In this document: positions 44,272 through 54,119 of the stretch, one piece after another
How positions within the stretch are numbered: the stretch's first letter is position 1
How the letters are laid out: each line of letters begins with the position of its first letter
Position numbers and translations under genes: made by a program
The notes under the pieces: generated by a model
Databases searched by the model: none
What the model was told of the DNA's origin: nothing
The model's input: only the letters and a program-made list of their open reading frames with translations
Source: Devosia indica
GTDB taxonomy: Bacteria > Pseudomonadota > Alphaproteobacteria > Rhizobiales > Devosiaceae
Direction of reading: 5' to 3'
Length of the DNA stretch: 64,000 bases
Assembly: GCF_003056405.1 (NCBI RefSeq)
Contig: NZ_PYVZ01000002.1
Coordinates: forward strand, 62,001-126,000

Positions 44272-45330
44272 CTATTCGGGGTCGCGTGTTGCCCGGGAGC
44301 GCAGGGCGTCGACCACCTGCTGGCTGGAGATCGAGCCGATCTCCTTGCCGTCCTCGTCGGTGACCCCAATGGTATCTGCGCCATCAGACAGGGCGTCGAT
44401 CACATCGGCGACCGGCGCATCGGAAACGACCTGAACTTCGTTGTCCGGGGTGGCGGAAGGCGCATCGGCGCTTGCGAGCATGACGTCCGAAGCCTGCAGC
44501 ACCCGCAGCGGATTCATGTGGGTGACGAAGTCCTCGACATAGGCATTGGCCGGATTGGCCGTGATTTCCTGGGGCGTGCCAGCCTGGGTGATGCGCCCGC
44601 CATCCATGATGGCGATGCGGTTGCCCAGCTTGAAGGCCTCGTCGAGATCGTGGCTGACGAAAATGATGGTGCGCTTGAGCTTGGCCTGAAGTTCGAGCAA
44701 TTCATCCTGCAGTCGTGTGCGGATCAGCGGGTCGAGCGCAGAGAAGGGCTCGTCCATGAGCAGAATCGGCGCTTCGGTAGCGAAGGCCCGCGCCAGGCCG
44801 ACGCGCTGTTGCATGCCGCCCGAAAGCTCGCCGACCTTGCTGTCGGCCCAGTCAGCCAGGCCGACCAGTTCGAGCTGCTCCTTGACCTTGGCTTCGCGTT
44901 TGGCACGGCTCATGCCGCCCAGCTCGAGGCCGAGGGCGACATTGTCGGTAACATTGCGCCAGGGCAGGAGGCCAAATTGCTGAAAGACCATGGCGATGCA
45001 TTCGCGGCGCAGGCGCAAAAGGTCGTCCTTGCTGCAATTGCCGGGGTCGCAGGTCCAGTCGCCGATATTGACCCGCACATTGCCGCGCACCACCGGGTTG
45101 AGGCCATTGACGGCGCGCAAAAGGGTGGACTTGCCCGAACCTGACAGGCCCATCAGGACGAGGATTTCGCCCTCCTGAACGGAAAGCGAGCAATCATGCA
45201 CGCCCAGTATCTGGCCGGTTTCCTGCTGGATTTCGGCGCGATCCTGCCCGGCATCCATCAGCGGCAGTGCGGTTTCGGGATGATCGCCGAAGACGATGCT
45301 CACATTGTCGAAGACGACAGCGTCACTCAT
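44272..45330 (-). CDS. choV: choline ABC transporter ATP-binding protein ChoV
   Basis: 352-residue ATPase of the ProV/ChoV type. The N-terminal block FDNVSIVFGDHPETALPLMD and QQETGQILGVHDCSLSVQEGE-type region are characteristic of ChoV. Walker A GLSGSGKST, Q-loop MVFQQFGLLPWR, signature LSGGMQQRVGLARAFA, Walker B ILLMDEPFSALDP and IIFVSHDLDEAFKLG are intact. The C-terminus has a single CBS-like region (VADVIDALSDGADTIGVTDE). It overlaps choW by 4 bp. Confidence 0.92.
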   Translation of the reverse strand: MSDAVVFDNVSIVFGDHPETALPLMDAGQDRAEIQQETGQILGVHDCSLSVQEGEILVLMGLSGSGKSTLLRAVNGLNPVVRGNVRVNIGDWTCDPGNCSKDDLLRLRRECIAMVFQQFGLLPWRNVTDNVALGLELGGMSRAKREAKVKEQLELVGLADWADSKVGELSGGMQQRVGLARAFATEAPILLMDEPFSALDPLIRTRLQDELLELQAKLKRTIIFVSHDLDEAFKLGNRIAIMDGGRITQAGTPQEITANPANAYVEDFVTHMNPLRVLQASDVMLASADAPSATPDNEVQVVSDAPVADVIDALSDGADTIGVTDEDGKEIGSISSQQVVDALRSRATRDPE

Positions 45331-46166
45331 TTCTGTTCACTCCCGATGCGCAGCATACGGTCAAGGATGATAGCCACCACGACGATGACGAAGCCGCTTT
45401 CAAAGCCGAGGGCCGTGTTGACCGAGTTGAGCGCCCGCACCACGGGAACGCCAAGACCGTCCGCGCCCACAAGAGCGGCGACCACGACCATGGACAGCGA
45501 GAGCATGATGGTCTGATTGAGGCCCGCCATAATCTGGGGAAGAGCATAGGGCAGTTCGACCTTGATCAGTTTCTGCGTGCCGGTGCCGCCAAAGGCATCG
45601 ACCGCTTCGAGCAAGGGCGTCGGCGTGCTGGATATGCCGAGATAGGTCAGCCGGATCGGAGCGGGCAGCACGAAGATGACCGTGGCGATCAGGCCGGGCA
45701 CCATGCCGATGCCGAAGAAAACGATGGCCGGAATGAGATAGACGAAGGTGGGAAGGGTCTGCATCAGGTCCAGGACCGGCTGCAGGTAACGATAAAGCTT
45801 GGGGCGGTGGGCCACGAAGATACCGATGGGCACGCCGATGGACATGCAAACCAGGCAAGCGCTCATCACCAGGGTGAGGCTTTCGGTGGTGGCCTCCCAA
45901 TATTCCTGGTTGAGGATGAACAGGAAGCCGACCAGTACCAGCAGGCAGGTTTTCCAGTTGCGCTGCAGGATCCAGGTCAGACCAACAAACAGGCCGATGA
46001 TAATGAGCGGATGCGGCGTCTGCAGCAGCCAGAGCAGCCCCTCAATCAGGGCCTCGGCGCCGTCGGCCATGGCGTCGAACACGCCGGAAAAATTGTCCCG
46101 AAGCCAATCGAAAAAGTTGCTGGCCCATTTGCCGATCGGAATCTTGTTGTCAGTCAGCCAGTCCAC
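45327..46166 (-). CDS. choW: choline ABC transporter permease ChoW
   Basis: 279-residue ProW/ChoW permease. About six membrane segments; the N-terminal WLTDNKIPIGKWASNFFDWL is the ChoW-type amphipathic start. The permease core includes MQTLPTFVYLIPAIVFFGIG and the ATPase contact EAVDAFGGTGTQKLIKVELP. Lies between choX and choV, separated from choX by a 125-bp gap with a large hairpin. Confidence 0.92.
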   Translation of the reverse strand: MDWLTDNKIPIGKWASNFFDWLRDNFSGVFDAMADGAEALIEGLLWLLQTPHPLIIIGLFVGLTWILQRNWKTCLLVLVGFLFILNQEYWEATTESLTLVMSACLVCMSIGVPIGIFVAHRPKLYRYLQPVLDLMQTLPTFVYLIPAIVFFGIGMVPGLIATVIFVLPAPIRLTYLGISSTPTPLLEAVDAFGGTGTQKLIKVELPYALPQIMAGLNQTIMLSLSMVVVAALVGADGLGVPVVRALNSVNTALGFESGFVIVVVAIILDRMLRIGSEQK

Positions 46167-46219
46167 AGCCGTACTCCCTCAAAGCGTCCAGCCCAGGCAT
46201 CTGGCAGGGCTGGCCGGGA

Positions 46220-46252
46220 GAGTGACCCCGTCAATTGCGGGCGGGGTCACTC
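46220..46252 (-). promoter_or_regulatory. intercistronic hairpin between choX and choW
   Basis: Perfect 11-bp arms (GAGTGACCCCG / CGGGGTCACTC) around an 11-nt loop, 39 bp past the choX stop on the minus strand. No T-tract on the exit side, so message protection or partial attenuation is more likely than full termination. Confidence 0.7.
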
Positions 46253-46291
46253 AGGATCAGAGTTATGTCACGTGTCGAAGACGCGTCGGCC

Positions 46292-47221
46292 TTAAAGGCC
46301 GAGTTCGGCCGTGACCGCGGCAGCGCCATCGCCACCGTCGAGCGTCGTGACACCCTCAACCCAGGCCAGCACGGCGTCGGGGTTGGCCTGCATCCAGGCC
46401 AGCGACGCGTCGCCGGCGTCTTCACCGTCATTGAGGATCGCGCCCATGATTTCGTTTTCCATGGGCAGGGAGAACTTCATGTTCTCAAGCAGCTTGCCCA
46501 CATTGGGGCATTCCTCGGCGAACCCCTTGCGGGTGACGGTCTGGACAATGCCTTCGCCGCCGAAAAAGTCTTCGCCACCGGGCAGGTACTTAATGGGGAA
46601 GGCAGAATTCATCGGGTGCGGGGCCCAGCCGAGGAAGACGACATCCTCGCCATCATCAACCAGGCGGTTGACCTGAGCGAGCATGCCCTGTTCGGAGCTT
46701 TCGACAACATCGAAGCCTTCCAGGCCATGGGTGTTGTTCTCGATCAGTTCGACCAGATAGGCATTGCCCTCATTGCCCGGCTCGATGCCATAGATCTTGC
46801 CATCGAGCTCTTCGCGGAAATCGGCAATCTTGCTGTAGGAGGTCAGGCCCTTGTCGAAAGTGTATTCGGGCACGGCCAGGGTGTAGTTGGTGCCTTCGAG
46901 ATTGGTGGTGATCACCTCGATCTCGCCGCTTTCCAGATAGGGCGTGATGGCGCCGGTCTGGGCGGGCATCCAGTTGCCGAGGAAAATATCGACATCATCG
47001 CTTTCGAGCGAGGCGAAGGTGACGGGTACGGAAAGGACCTTGACGTCCACATCGTAGCCGAGGGCCTCGAGCACCTGCCGCGCAGCGGCGGTGGTGGTGG
47101 TGATGTCAGTCCAGCCGACATCCGAGAAGGAGACCGATTCGCACTGACCAGCGGCGAAGGCGGAGGTCGACATCAGCGACACGGCCAGGGCGCCCGTCAG
47201 CGTGAGGATAGGTTTGATCAT
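46292..47221 (-). CDS. choX: choline ABC transporter binding protein ChoX
   Basis: 309 residues from the ATG at 47221. Signal peptide MIKPILTLTGALAVSLMSTS then AFAAGQCESVSFSDVGWTD, the ChoX-type mature N-terminus. LGNWMPAQTGAITPYL and GIEPGNEGNAYL-type blocks are typical of OpuAC-fold quaternary-amine binding proteins, with aromatic residues for cation-pi binding (VFLGWAPHPMN). Divergent from betI with a BetI-type operator between. Confidence 0.92.
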   Translation of the reverse strand: MIKPILTLTGALAVSLMSTSAFAAGQCESVSFSDVGWTDITTTTAAARQVLEALGYDVDVKVLSVPVTFASLESDDVDIFLGNWMPAQTGAITPYLESGEIEVITTNLEGTNYTLAVPEYTFDKGLTSYSKIADFREELDGKIYGIEPGNEGNAYLVELIENNTHGLEGFDVVESSEQGMLAQVNRLVDDGEDVVFLGWAPHPMNSAFPIKYLPGGEDFFGGEGIVQTVTRKGFAEECPNVGKLLENMKFSLPMENEIMGAILNDGEDAGDASLAWMQANPDAVLAWVEGVTTLDGGDGAAAVTAELGL

Positions 47222-47253
47222 GGATTTGCTCCAGCGTGCAGGTTGGAATTTTG

Positions 47254-47273
47254 TTGATTGACTGTTCAATCAA
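47254..47273. promoter_or_regulatory. BetI-type operator between choX and betI
   Basis: Inverted repeat TTGATTGA-CTGT-TCAATCAA (perfect 8-bp arms, 4-nt spacer), 33 bp from choX and 50 bp from betI. The arms resemble known BetI boxes. One operator could govern both the uptake operon and betICBA, relieved by choline. Confidence 0.75.
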
Positions 47274-47322
47274 AACCTACATGATGGGCAATGTAAAGCC
47301 CAGAAGCGGGAAAACTGCCCAG

Positions 47323-47916
47323 ATGCCGAAAATTGGAATGCAGCCTTTGCGCCGACAGGCAATGATCCGCGCGACGATTTCCGAGATCGCCGCGGCAGGA
47401 TCTCTCGACGTTACTGTCAGCCAGATTGCCAAACGGGCCGGAATGTCTCCGGCCCTGGCTATGCATTACTTTGGGACCAAGGATAAGATCTTTCTAGCGA
47501 CAATGCGGCATGTGCTTGAACTGTATAGGCAGGCCGTGAGAAAGCGGCTTGATGGCGTCTCTGACCCCTATGAGCGCATTGTCGGGATCATCGACGCGAG
47601 CTTCGAGGCGAGCCAGCTTGAGCGCGAAGTGGTGGCGGCCTGGCTGGCTTTTTACGTGCGGGCGCTGCAGTCGGGTGAGGCCCGGCGGCTGCTCAATGTC
47701 TATGCCGGGCGGCTGCAATCCAACCTCCGGTTCAACTTGCGTCAATTGTTCGACGAGGCGACGGCAAAGCAGATCGCGCAGGGCCTGGCCTCGCTGATTG
47801 ACGGCTTCTACATCCGTCACGCCTTGCAGGATCTGGTCCCTGATCGGGACGAAACCAGAGCCCTGGTTCAGGACTATCTTGAATTGTGGCTCGAAAGGAA
47901 AAATCGACTTGGCTGA
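47323..47916 (+). CDS. betI: choline-responsive TetR-family repressor BetI
   Basis: 197 residues, the usual BetI length. The N-terminus MPKIGMQPLRRQAMIRATI matches BetI proteins and selects the ATG at 47323 over earlier in-frame codons that overlap the operator. The helix-turn-helix is VTVSQIAKRAGMSPALAMHYFGTK. C-terminal ligand domain includes ERIVGIIDASFEASQLERE and LIDGFYIRHAL. First gene of betI-betC-betB-betA. Confidence 0.93.
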   Translation: MPKIGMQPLRRQAMIRATISEIAAAGSLDVTVSQIAKRAGMSPALAMHYFGTKDKIFLATMRHVLELYRQAVRKRLDGVSDPYERIVGIIDASFEASQLEREVVAAWLAFYVRALQSGEARRLLNVYAGRLQSNLRFNLRQLFDEATAKQIAQGLASLIDGFYIRHALQDLVPDRDETRALVQDYLELWLERKNRLG

Positions 47917-49426
47917 TAAGCCCAATATTCTCGTTCTCATGGCCGACCAGCTCAACGGGACGCTGTTTCCCGATGGTCCGGCCGAGTGGCTGCATGCGCC
48001 AAACTTGAAAGCTTTGGCGGCCCGTTCTGCGCGCTTTGCCAATGCCTATACCGGCTCGCCGCTCTGCGCGCCCGGCCGGGCAAGCTACATGTCCGGCCAA
48101 TTGCCACATCGCACCCGGGTCTATGACAATGCGGCCGAATTTGCCTCCGATATCCCGACCTATGCGCATCATCTGCGTCGTGCAGGCTACTCCACAGCGC
48201 TATCGGGCAAGATGCATTTTGTCGGCCCCGACCAGATGCATGGTTTCGAGGAGCGGCTGACAACGGATATCTATCCGGCCGATTTCGGTTGGACACCCGA
48301 TTATCGCAAGCCGGGCGAGCGGGTGGACTGGTGGTATCACAATCTCGGCTCGGTGACCGGTGCGGGGATCGGCGAGATTTCCAATCAGCTCGAATATGAC
48401 GATGAGGTGGCCTATCACGCCACGCGCAAGATCTACGACCTGGGCCGGCGGCAGGACGCGCGGCCCTGGATGCTGACGGTGAGCTTCAGCCATCCGCACG
48501 ACCCTTATGTGGCGCGACGGAAATATTGGGACCTTTATGAGGATTGTGCGCATCTCGACCCCGAGGTGCCCGCCTTCGAGCTGGCCGATCAGGACCCGCA
48601 TTCGCGCCGCCTGCTCGAGGCGAGCGATGCCGGCTCGTTCGACATCGCGCAAGACAATATCCGCCGTTCACGCCGGGCCTATTTCGCCAATATCTCCTAT
48701 ATCGACGACAAGATCGGGGAGGTGTTGAGCGCGCTTGAGGCAACCGAGCAGTCCGAAAACACGATCATCGTGTTCGTGTCCGACCATGGCGATATGCTGG
48801 GCGAGCGCGGGCTGTGGTTCAAGATGAGCTTCCTCGATGGCTCGGCGCGCGTGCCGCTGATGATCGCCGCGCCTGATTTGCCTGCGGGGCGGATCGAAAC
48901 CCCGGTCAGTACGATGGATGTCAATCCGACGCTGGCGGACCTGGCCGGGATTGATCTGGGCGACATCCTGCCCTGGACCGATGGGGAAACGCTGGTGCCG
49001 CTGGCCCGGGGTAAGGTCCGTACGGCGCCGGTGCTGATGGAATATGCCGCAGAAGGGTCCGAGGCGCCGTTGGTGGCGATCCGGCAGGGGCAGTGGAAGT
49101 ACATCCATTGCGAACTCGACCCACCGCAATTGTTCGACCTCAATGCCGATCCGCATGAGTTGCGCAATTTGGCGAGCGACCCCGATCATGCCGCTCAAGC
49201 GGAGCGGTTTGCGGCCATGGTGAGTGAGAATTGGGACCTTGCCGCCTTCGATGCCGCGGTGCGCGAAAGCCAGGCCCGTCGGTTGATCGTCTATGAGGCG
49301 CTGCGCAATGGCGCCTATTTTCCCTGGGATTTCCAGCCGCTGCAGCGGGCCTCCGAGCGCTTCATGCGCAATCACATGGACCTCAATGTCCTGGAACACA
49401 ATCAACGCTATCCGCGAGGCGAATGA
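47909..49426 (+). CDS. betC: choline-sulfatase BetC
   Basis: Hydrolyses choline-O-sulfate to choline and sulfate. 505 residues from a TTG at 47909 overlapping betI by 8 bp (AAAGGA upstream). The sulfatase site C53-A-P-G-R57 is the CXPXR motif whose Cys is converted to formylglycine. [18 protein letters not shown] at the start supplies metal-binding Asp residues, and [20 protein letters not shown] gives the second metal-binding block. The C-terminal choline-sulfatase tail ([24 protein letters not shown]) is present. Cytoplasmic. Confidence 0.93.
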   Translation: MADKPNILVLMADQLNGTLFPDGPAEWLHAPNLKALAARSARFANAYTGSPLCAPGRASYMSGQLPHRTRVYDNAAEFASDIPTYAHHLRRAGYSTALSGKMHFVGPDQMHGFEERLTTDIYPADFGWTPDYRKPGERVDWWYHNLGSVTGAGIGEISNQLEYDDEVAYHATRKIYDLGRRQDARPWMLTVSFSHPHDPYVARRKYWDLYEDCAHLDPEVPAFELADQDPHSRRLLEASDAGSFDIAQDNIRRSRRAYFANISYIDDKIGEVLSALEATEQSENTIIVFVSDHGDMLGERGLWFKMSFLDGSARVPLMIAAPDLPAGRIETPVSTMDVNPTLADLAGIDLGDILPWTDGETLVPLARGKVRTAPVLMEYAAEGSEAPLVAIRQGQWKYIHCELDPPQLFDLNADPHELRNLASDPDHAAQAERFAAMVSENWDLAAFDAAVRESQARRLIVYEALRNGAYFPWDFQPLQRASERFMRNHMDLNVLEHNQRYPRGE

Positions 49427-50895
49427 GCATGCGTAACGCCCAGCCCAAAGCGAGCCATTTCATCGATGGTCAATATGTCGAAGACCCCGCCGGGGCCGAG
49501 ATCGCTAGTGTCTATGCCGCAACCGGCGAAACCATTGCCGTGCTGCATTCGGCCACGCCGGCCATCATCGACAAGGCGTTGAGCGCCGCGTCGCGTGCGC
49601 AGAAGCAATGGGCGGCCCTGCGGCCGGCCGAGCGCGGGCGGGTGTTGCGCAAGGCGGCCGACATGATCCGCGCGCGCAATCCGGAATTGTCGGAACTTGA
49701 AACGCTGGATACCGGCAAGCCGATCCAGGAAACGCTGGTGGCCGATGCGCTGTCGGGCGCCGAGGCGCTGGAATATTTCGGGGGTATTGCCGCGGGCATC
49801 ACGGGCGAGACCATGCCGTTGGGCGAGGATTTCGTCTATACCCTGCGTGAGCCGCTGGGCGTCTGCGTGGGGATTGGCGCCTGGAACTATCCGACCCAGA
49901 TCGCCTGCTGGAAGGCAGCTCCGGCGCTGGCCTGCGGCAATGCCATGGTGTTCAAGCCCAGCGAGATGACGCCGCTCGGCGCGCTGAAACTGGCCGAGAT
50001 CCTGATCGAGGCCGGTGCGCCGGCCGGGCTGTTCAACGTCGTGCAGGGCTATGGTGATGTCGGAGCGAGCCTGATTGCGGACAGGCGCGTCGACAAGGTG
50101 TCGCTGACCGGTTCGGTGCCCACGGGGCGCAAGGTCTATGCCGCCGCCGCCGAGGGGATTCGGCATGTGACGATGGAGCTGGGGGGCAAGTCGCCGCTGA
50201 TCATTTTCGAGGATGCGGATATCGAAAATGCGGTGAGTGCGGCGATCAACGCCAATTTCTATTCGACGGGGCAGATCTGTTCCAATGGCACGCGGGTGTT
50301 TGTGCATCGCGATATCCGGGCAAAGTTTGTTGCGCGGCTGGTCGAGCGCAGCCGCCATGCGGTGATAGGGAATCCGCTGGATCCCGGGACGCAGATCGGG
50401 CCGATGGTGAGTGCGGTCCAGCGCGAAAAGGTGCTGGCCTATATCGCAACCGGCAAGGCCGAGGGTGCGCAATTGGTGCTGGGCGGCGGGGTACCGCAGG
50501 GCGAGCGCTATGCCTTGGGTAACTATATCGAGCCGACCATCTTCGATGGCGTGACCGACGAGATGACCATTGCCCGCGAGGAGATTTTCGGGCCGGTGCT
50601 GTCGGTGCTCGAATTCGCGGATGAGGACGAGGTCATCGTGCGCGCCAATGCGACCGAATTCGGTCTGGCAGCGGGTGTGTTCACCAGCGACATCAAACGT
50701 GCCCATCGGGTCGTGGCCCGGTTGGAGGCCGGGACCTGCTGGATCAACACCTATAATCTCACTCCGGTCGAGGCGCCCTTTGGCGGCGTCAAGATGTCGG
50801 GCGTGGGCCGGGAAAATTCACGCGCCGCCATCGAGCATTATTCGCAGCTCAAATCGGTCTACGTCGCCATGGGTGACGTCGAGGCGCCTTTCTAA
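49423..50895 (+). CDS. betB: betaine aldehyde dehydrogenase BetB
   Basis: Oxidises betaine aldehyde to glycine betaine with NAD(P)+. 490 residues, standard for Bet[20 protein letters not shown] and [17 protein letters not shown] form the cofactor site, [18 protein letters not shown] the general-base Glu, and [13 protein letters not shown] the catalytic Cys286. Ends [19 protein letters not shown], as in BetB. ATGA overlap with betC. Confidence 0.93.
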   Translation: MSMRNAQPKASHFIDGQYVEDPAGAEIASVYAATGETIAVLHSATPAIIDKALSAASRAQKQWAALRPAERGRVLRKAADMIRARNPELSELETLDTGKPIQETLVADALSGAEALEYFGGIAAGITGETMPLGEDFVYTLREPLGVCVGIGAWNYPTQIACWKAAPALACGNAMVFKPSEMTPLGALKLAEILIEAGAPAGLFNVVQGYGDVGASLIADRRVDKVSLTGSVPTGRKVYAAAAEGIRHVTMELGGKSPLIIFEDADIENAVSAAINANFYSTGQICSNGTRVFVHRDIRAKFVARLVERSRHAVIGNPLDPGTQIGPMVSAVQREKVLAYIATGKAEGAQLVLGGGVPQGERYALGNYIEPTIFDGVTDEMTIAREEIFGPVLSVLEFADEDEVIVRANATEFGLAAGVFTSDIKRAHRVVARLEAGTCWINTYNLTPVEAPFGGVKMSGVGRENSRAAIEHYSQLKSVYVAMGDVEAPF

Positions 50896-50937
50896 ATTGG
50901 AAGGCCGCGGCATGCGTGCCGTGGCAGGGATAGTTCA

Positions 50938-52599
50938 ATGCAAGCAGATTTCGTGATTATCGGCTCAGGTTCGGCTGGCGCCACCATGGCTGCGCGCCTG
51001 AGCGAAAGCGGGCAGCATTCGGTGATCGTGCTCGAATATGGTGGTTCTGATATGGGGCCGCTGATCCAGATGCCGGCGGCGCTGAGCTACCCGATGAACA
51101 TGGCGATGTATGACTGGGGCTACAAAAGCGAGCCCGAGCCCCATCTGGGTGGGCGGCGGCTGGTGGTGCCGCGCGGCAAGGTGGTTGGTGGTTCGTCCTC
51201 GATCAACGGCATGGTCTATGTGCGTGGCCATGCGCGTGATTTCGACACCTGGGCGCAGAGCGGGGCGAAGGGTTGGAGCTATGCCGATGTGCTGCCCTAT
51301 TTCAAGCGCATGGAAAACTGGCACGATGGCGGCCATGGCGGGGATCCGGCCTGGCGCGGCACCGATGGGCCGCTGCATGTCACGCGCGGCAAACGCAGCA
51401 ATCCATTGTTCAAGGCATTTGTGGAGGCCGGTGCACAGGCGGGGTTTGAACGCACGGACGACTATAATGGCGAAAAGCAGGAGGGCTTCGGCCCGATGGA
51501 GCAGACGGTCTGGAAGGGCCGGCGCTGGTCCACCGCCAATGCCTATCTCAAGCCGGCGCTGAAGCGGCCCAACCTGGAGTTGGTCAAGTGCTTCGCCCGC
51601 CGCGTAGTGATCGAGAACGGCCGTGCTGCCGGCGTCGAGATCGAGCGCGGCGGCAGGATCGAGACCGTGCGGGCCAATCGCGAGGTGATCGTGGCGGCGT
51701 CCTCGATCAACTCGCCAAAACTGCTGATGCTCTCCGGCATTGGTCCGGCTGCGCATCTGGCAGAGCATGGCATCGACGTGGTGGCTGACCGGCCGGGTGT
51801 CGGGCAGAACCTGCAGGACCATCTCGAACTCTATATCCAGCAGGCTTCGACCCAGCCGATAACGCTCTACAAGCACTGGAATTTGTGGGGCAAGGCGTTG
51901 GCCGGGGCGCAATGGCTGTTCTTCAAATCCGGGCTGGGCGCCTCGAACCAGTTCGAAAGTGCAGGCTTCATCCGCTCTCGCGCGGGGCTGGAATATCCCG
52001 ATATCCAGTTCCATTTCCTGCCCATTGCGGTGCGTTATGACGGACAGGCCGCGGCCGAGGGGCATGGCTTTCAGGCGCATGTGGGGCCGATGCGGTCGGC
52101 TTCGCGCGGCGCGGTGACGCTCGCCTCGGGTGATCCACGACAGGCGCCGTCGATCCTGTTCAATTACATGTCCGATCCTCAGGACTGGGCGGACTTCCGC
52201 CATTGTATCCGGGTGACCCGGGAGATCTTTGCGCAGCCAGCCTTTGATGCCTATCGGGGGGCGGAAATCCTGCCGGGGGCGGCCGCGCAGAGCGATGACG
52301 AGTTGGATGCCCATATTCGGGAGCACGCCGAAAGCGCCTATCACCCCTGCGGCACCTGCCGCATGGGTTCGACCGATGACCGGCAGGCGGTGGTCGATGA
52401 ACAGTGCCGGGTGATCGGGGTTGATGGGTTGCGGGTCGCGGACAGCTCGATCTTTCCCACCATTCCCAACGGCAATCTCAATGCGCCATCGATCATGGTG
52501 GGCGAAAAGGCCTCGGACCATATTCTGGGGCAGGGCATGCTGCCGCCGGAACAGGTGCAACCCTGGATCAATCCGCGCTGGCAGGAATCGGACCGGTAG
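50938..52599 (+). CDS. betA: choline dehydrogenase BetA
   Basis: FAD-dependent GMC oxidoreductase that oxidises choline to betaine aldehyde. 553 residues. FAD-binding GSGSAG at residues 9-14, [22 protein letters not shown], and the active-site His469 in [13 protein letters not shown] are intact; [26 protein letters not shown] closes the flavin site (given here in part). Probably membrane-associated in function. Last gene of betICBA. Confidence 0.93.
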   Translation: MQADFVIIGSGSAGATMAARLSESGQHSVIVLEYGGSDMGPLIQMPAALSYPMNMAMYDWGYKSEPEPHLGGRRLVVPRGKVVGGSSSINGMVYVRGHARDFDTWAQSGAKGWSYADVLPYFKRMENWHDGGHGGDPAWRGTDGPLHVTRGKRSNPLFKAFVEAGAQAGFERTDDYNGEKQEGFGPMEQTVWKGRRWSTANAYLKPALKRPNLELVKCFARRVVIENGRAAGVEIERGGRIETVRANREVIVAASSINSPKLLMLSGIGPAAHLAEHGIDVVADRPGVGQNLQDHLELYIQQASTQPITLYKHWNLWGKALAGAQWLFFKSGLGASNQFESAGFIRSRAGLEYPDIQFHFLPIAVRYDGQAAAEGHGFQAHVGPMRSASRGAVTLASGDPRQAPSILFNYMSDPQDWADFRHCIRVTREIFAQPAFDAYRGAEILPGAAAQSDDELDAHIREHAESAYHPCGTCRMGSTDDRQAVVDEQCRVIGVDGLRVADSSIFPTIPNGNLNAPSIMVGEKASDHILGQGMLPPEQVQPWINPRWQESDR

Positions 52600-52842
52600 C
52601 GACCGGCGACACTGTGCGAGGCAGCAGTTGTCGGTCTCTCGCCGCGTCCAAAAGTGGATGCTTTCTTCGTGGCGGCTTGTGACGGGTAGATAGCAGCCGG
52701 GCTGTTGTCCTCGCCGCTCGGGGACGCGTGGCAAAGCAGCGCTTCTGGCTTTGGCATCGCCTCACCCGATCAAATTCCTATAACTTTCAATGGGTTGACG
52801 GCGTCTTTGGGGCGGTGCTGCGCGGCGAGTGCAAAGCAAGGC
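52600..52842. other. noncoding stretch after betA
   Basis: No credible gene; a 67-codon frame from 52705 lacks a ribosome site and runs into the downstream operator. No strong terminator hairpin with T-tract was found for betA. Confidence 0.4.
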
Positions 52843-52890
52843 TTGACTCTCCCTGCGCTTGAATCAATAGTTCGGTCAGTCACCGAACTA
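52843..52890 (+). promoter_or_regulatory. promoter and palindromic operator of the ROK-regulator operon
   Basis: TTGACT at 52843-52848, 17-nt spacer, AATAGT at 52866-52871. A 23-bp palindrome at 52868-52890 (arms TAGTTCGGT / ACCGAACTA, 5-nt centre) overlaps the -10, placed for repression, probably by the ROK protein encoded 14 bp downstream. Confidence 0.6.
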
Positions 52891-52904
52891 ATTAGGGCAT
52901 CGAT

Positions 52905-54119
52905 GTGAGCCAGGCCATTCGAATTTCGCGGCAGTATTCTCTTCGCTCTGTCATGGAAGCGATCGTGCAGGGTGGATCGGTGTCCCGCGCGTCACTGTCC
53001 AAGCAAACGGGTCTGTCCAAGCAGACAATTTCGGAAATCATGCGCCAGCTCGAAGATGAAGGCTGGGTTCAGGAGACTGGCCGCACCAGCGGGCATGTCG
53101 GGCGCACGGCGGTCACCTATGAACTGGTGCCGTCGGCTGCCTATATCGCGGCGGTCGATCTGGGTGGCACCAAGGTGCGGGTGGCCATTTGCGATCTGTC
53201 CAGCCACGTGCTGGCGGAAGTGACCGAGCCGACCCATGCGGCCGGTGGGCAGGCTGTGGTCGAGCAGATTGTTCAGCTTTGCTGGCAGGCGGCGGACAAA
53301 GGCGGTGTGCCGCGCGACAAGCTGCGCATTGCGGTCGTGGGCGCTCCCGGAGCGCCGCAGCCTGAGACCGGGCGCGTGCTGCTGGCGCCCAATATTGCCG
53401 GTTTCGACCAGATGGACGTTGCCGGGGCGCTGGAATCTGCCCTCGGTTTCGAGGCCATGCTGGAAAATGACGTCAATCTGGCAGTGCTTGGCGAGAGCTG
53501 GCTGGGTGTCGGTCAAGGCGTCGACGATCTGGCCTTCATCGCCCTGGGCACGGGTGTTGGCAGCGGCTTGATGTTGAACGGACAATTGGTGCGGGGCGCG
53601 ACCAATGCGGCGGGTGAACTAGGCTTTCTGCCTTTTGGTGCCGACCCGTTTGAGGCGGAATCACTGCGGGCAGGCGCGTTTGAGCGCGTCGTCGCGTCTC
53701 ACGGCATCATGGGGCGCTATCGCGATGCCGTCGGGCACGACGCCACCGTTCCGGCGATTTTCGAGAAGGCTAATGCCGGTGACGCCGACGCGATCAAGGT
53801 GCTCGACGATACGGCGCGCTATCTGGCGCGCGGTATCGGCGCCATCGCCGCCATGGCCAACCCACAAAAAGTCATTCTGGGTGGCTCCATCGGAGCACGG
53901 CCTGAACTCGTTGAACGGGTCCGCCACGTATTGCCGCTCTGCTTTCCCTATCCCGTCGAGGTTGAGGCGAGCGTTCTGGGCAATCACGCCGCGCTGGTTG
54001 GTGCTGCGGCCATTGGGCTGAGCCATCTGCACAATACGCTGTTCGGCACGGAAACGCCGGAGGCCCGCATCTCGTTGCCGCCCGCCAATGCTGCGTCGAT
54101 GCGCGAGGTGCTGAAATGA
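52905..54119 (+). CDS. ROK-family transcriptional regulator
   Basis: 404 residues from a GTG start. N-terminal helix-turn-helix VSRASLSKQTGLSKQTISEIM, then a ROK sugar-kinase-like domain with DLGGTKVRVAICDL and ENDVNLAVLGESW. The usual zinc motif (CXCGXXGCXE after GEXGH) is absent; the region reads GELGFLPFGADPFEAESLRAG. It begins an operon with an M20 peptidase and a ribose-type importer, so it is likely their repressor. The effector need not be a sugar. Confidence 0.85.
   Translation: MSQAIRISRQYSLRSVMEAIVQGGSVSRASLSKQTGLSKQTISEIMRQLEDEGWVQETGRTSGHVGRTAVTYELVPSAAYIAAVDLGGTKVRVAICDLSSHVLAEVTEPTHAAGGQAVVEQIVQLCWQAADKGGVPRDKLRIAVVGAPGAPQPETGRVLLAPNIAGFDQMDVAGALESALGFEAMLENDVNLAVLGESWLGVGQGVDDLAFIALGTGVGSGLMLNGQLVRGATNAAGELGFLPFGADPFEAESLRAGAFERVVASHGIMGRYRDAVGHDATVPAIFEKANAGDADAIKVLDDTARYLARGIGAIAAMANPQKVILGGSIGARPELVERVRHVLPLCFPYPVEVEASVLGNHAALVGAAAIGLSHLHNTLFGTETPEARISLPPANAASMREVLK

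Noticed and set aside
50965-52734. 589-codon minus-strand frame opposite betA
   Set aside because: Shadow of the GMC oxidoreductase gene; the antisense protein is Arg/His-rich and has no domain.
52705-52908. Possible 67-residue protein upstream of the ROK regulator
   Set aside because: No ribosome site, no domain, and it covers the promoter and the 23-bp palindrome.
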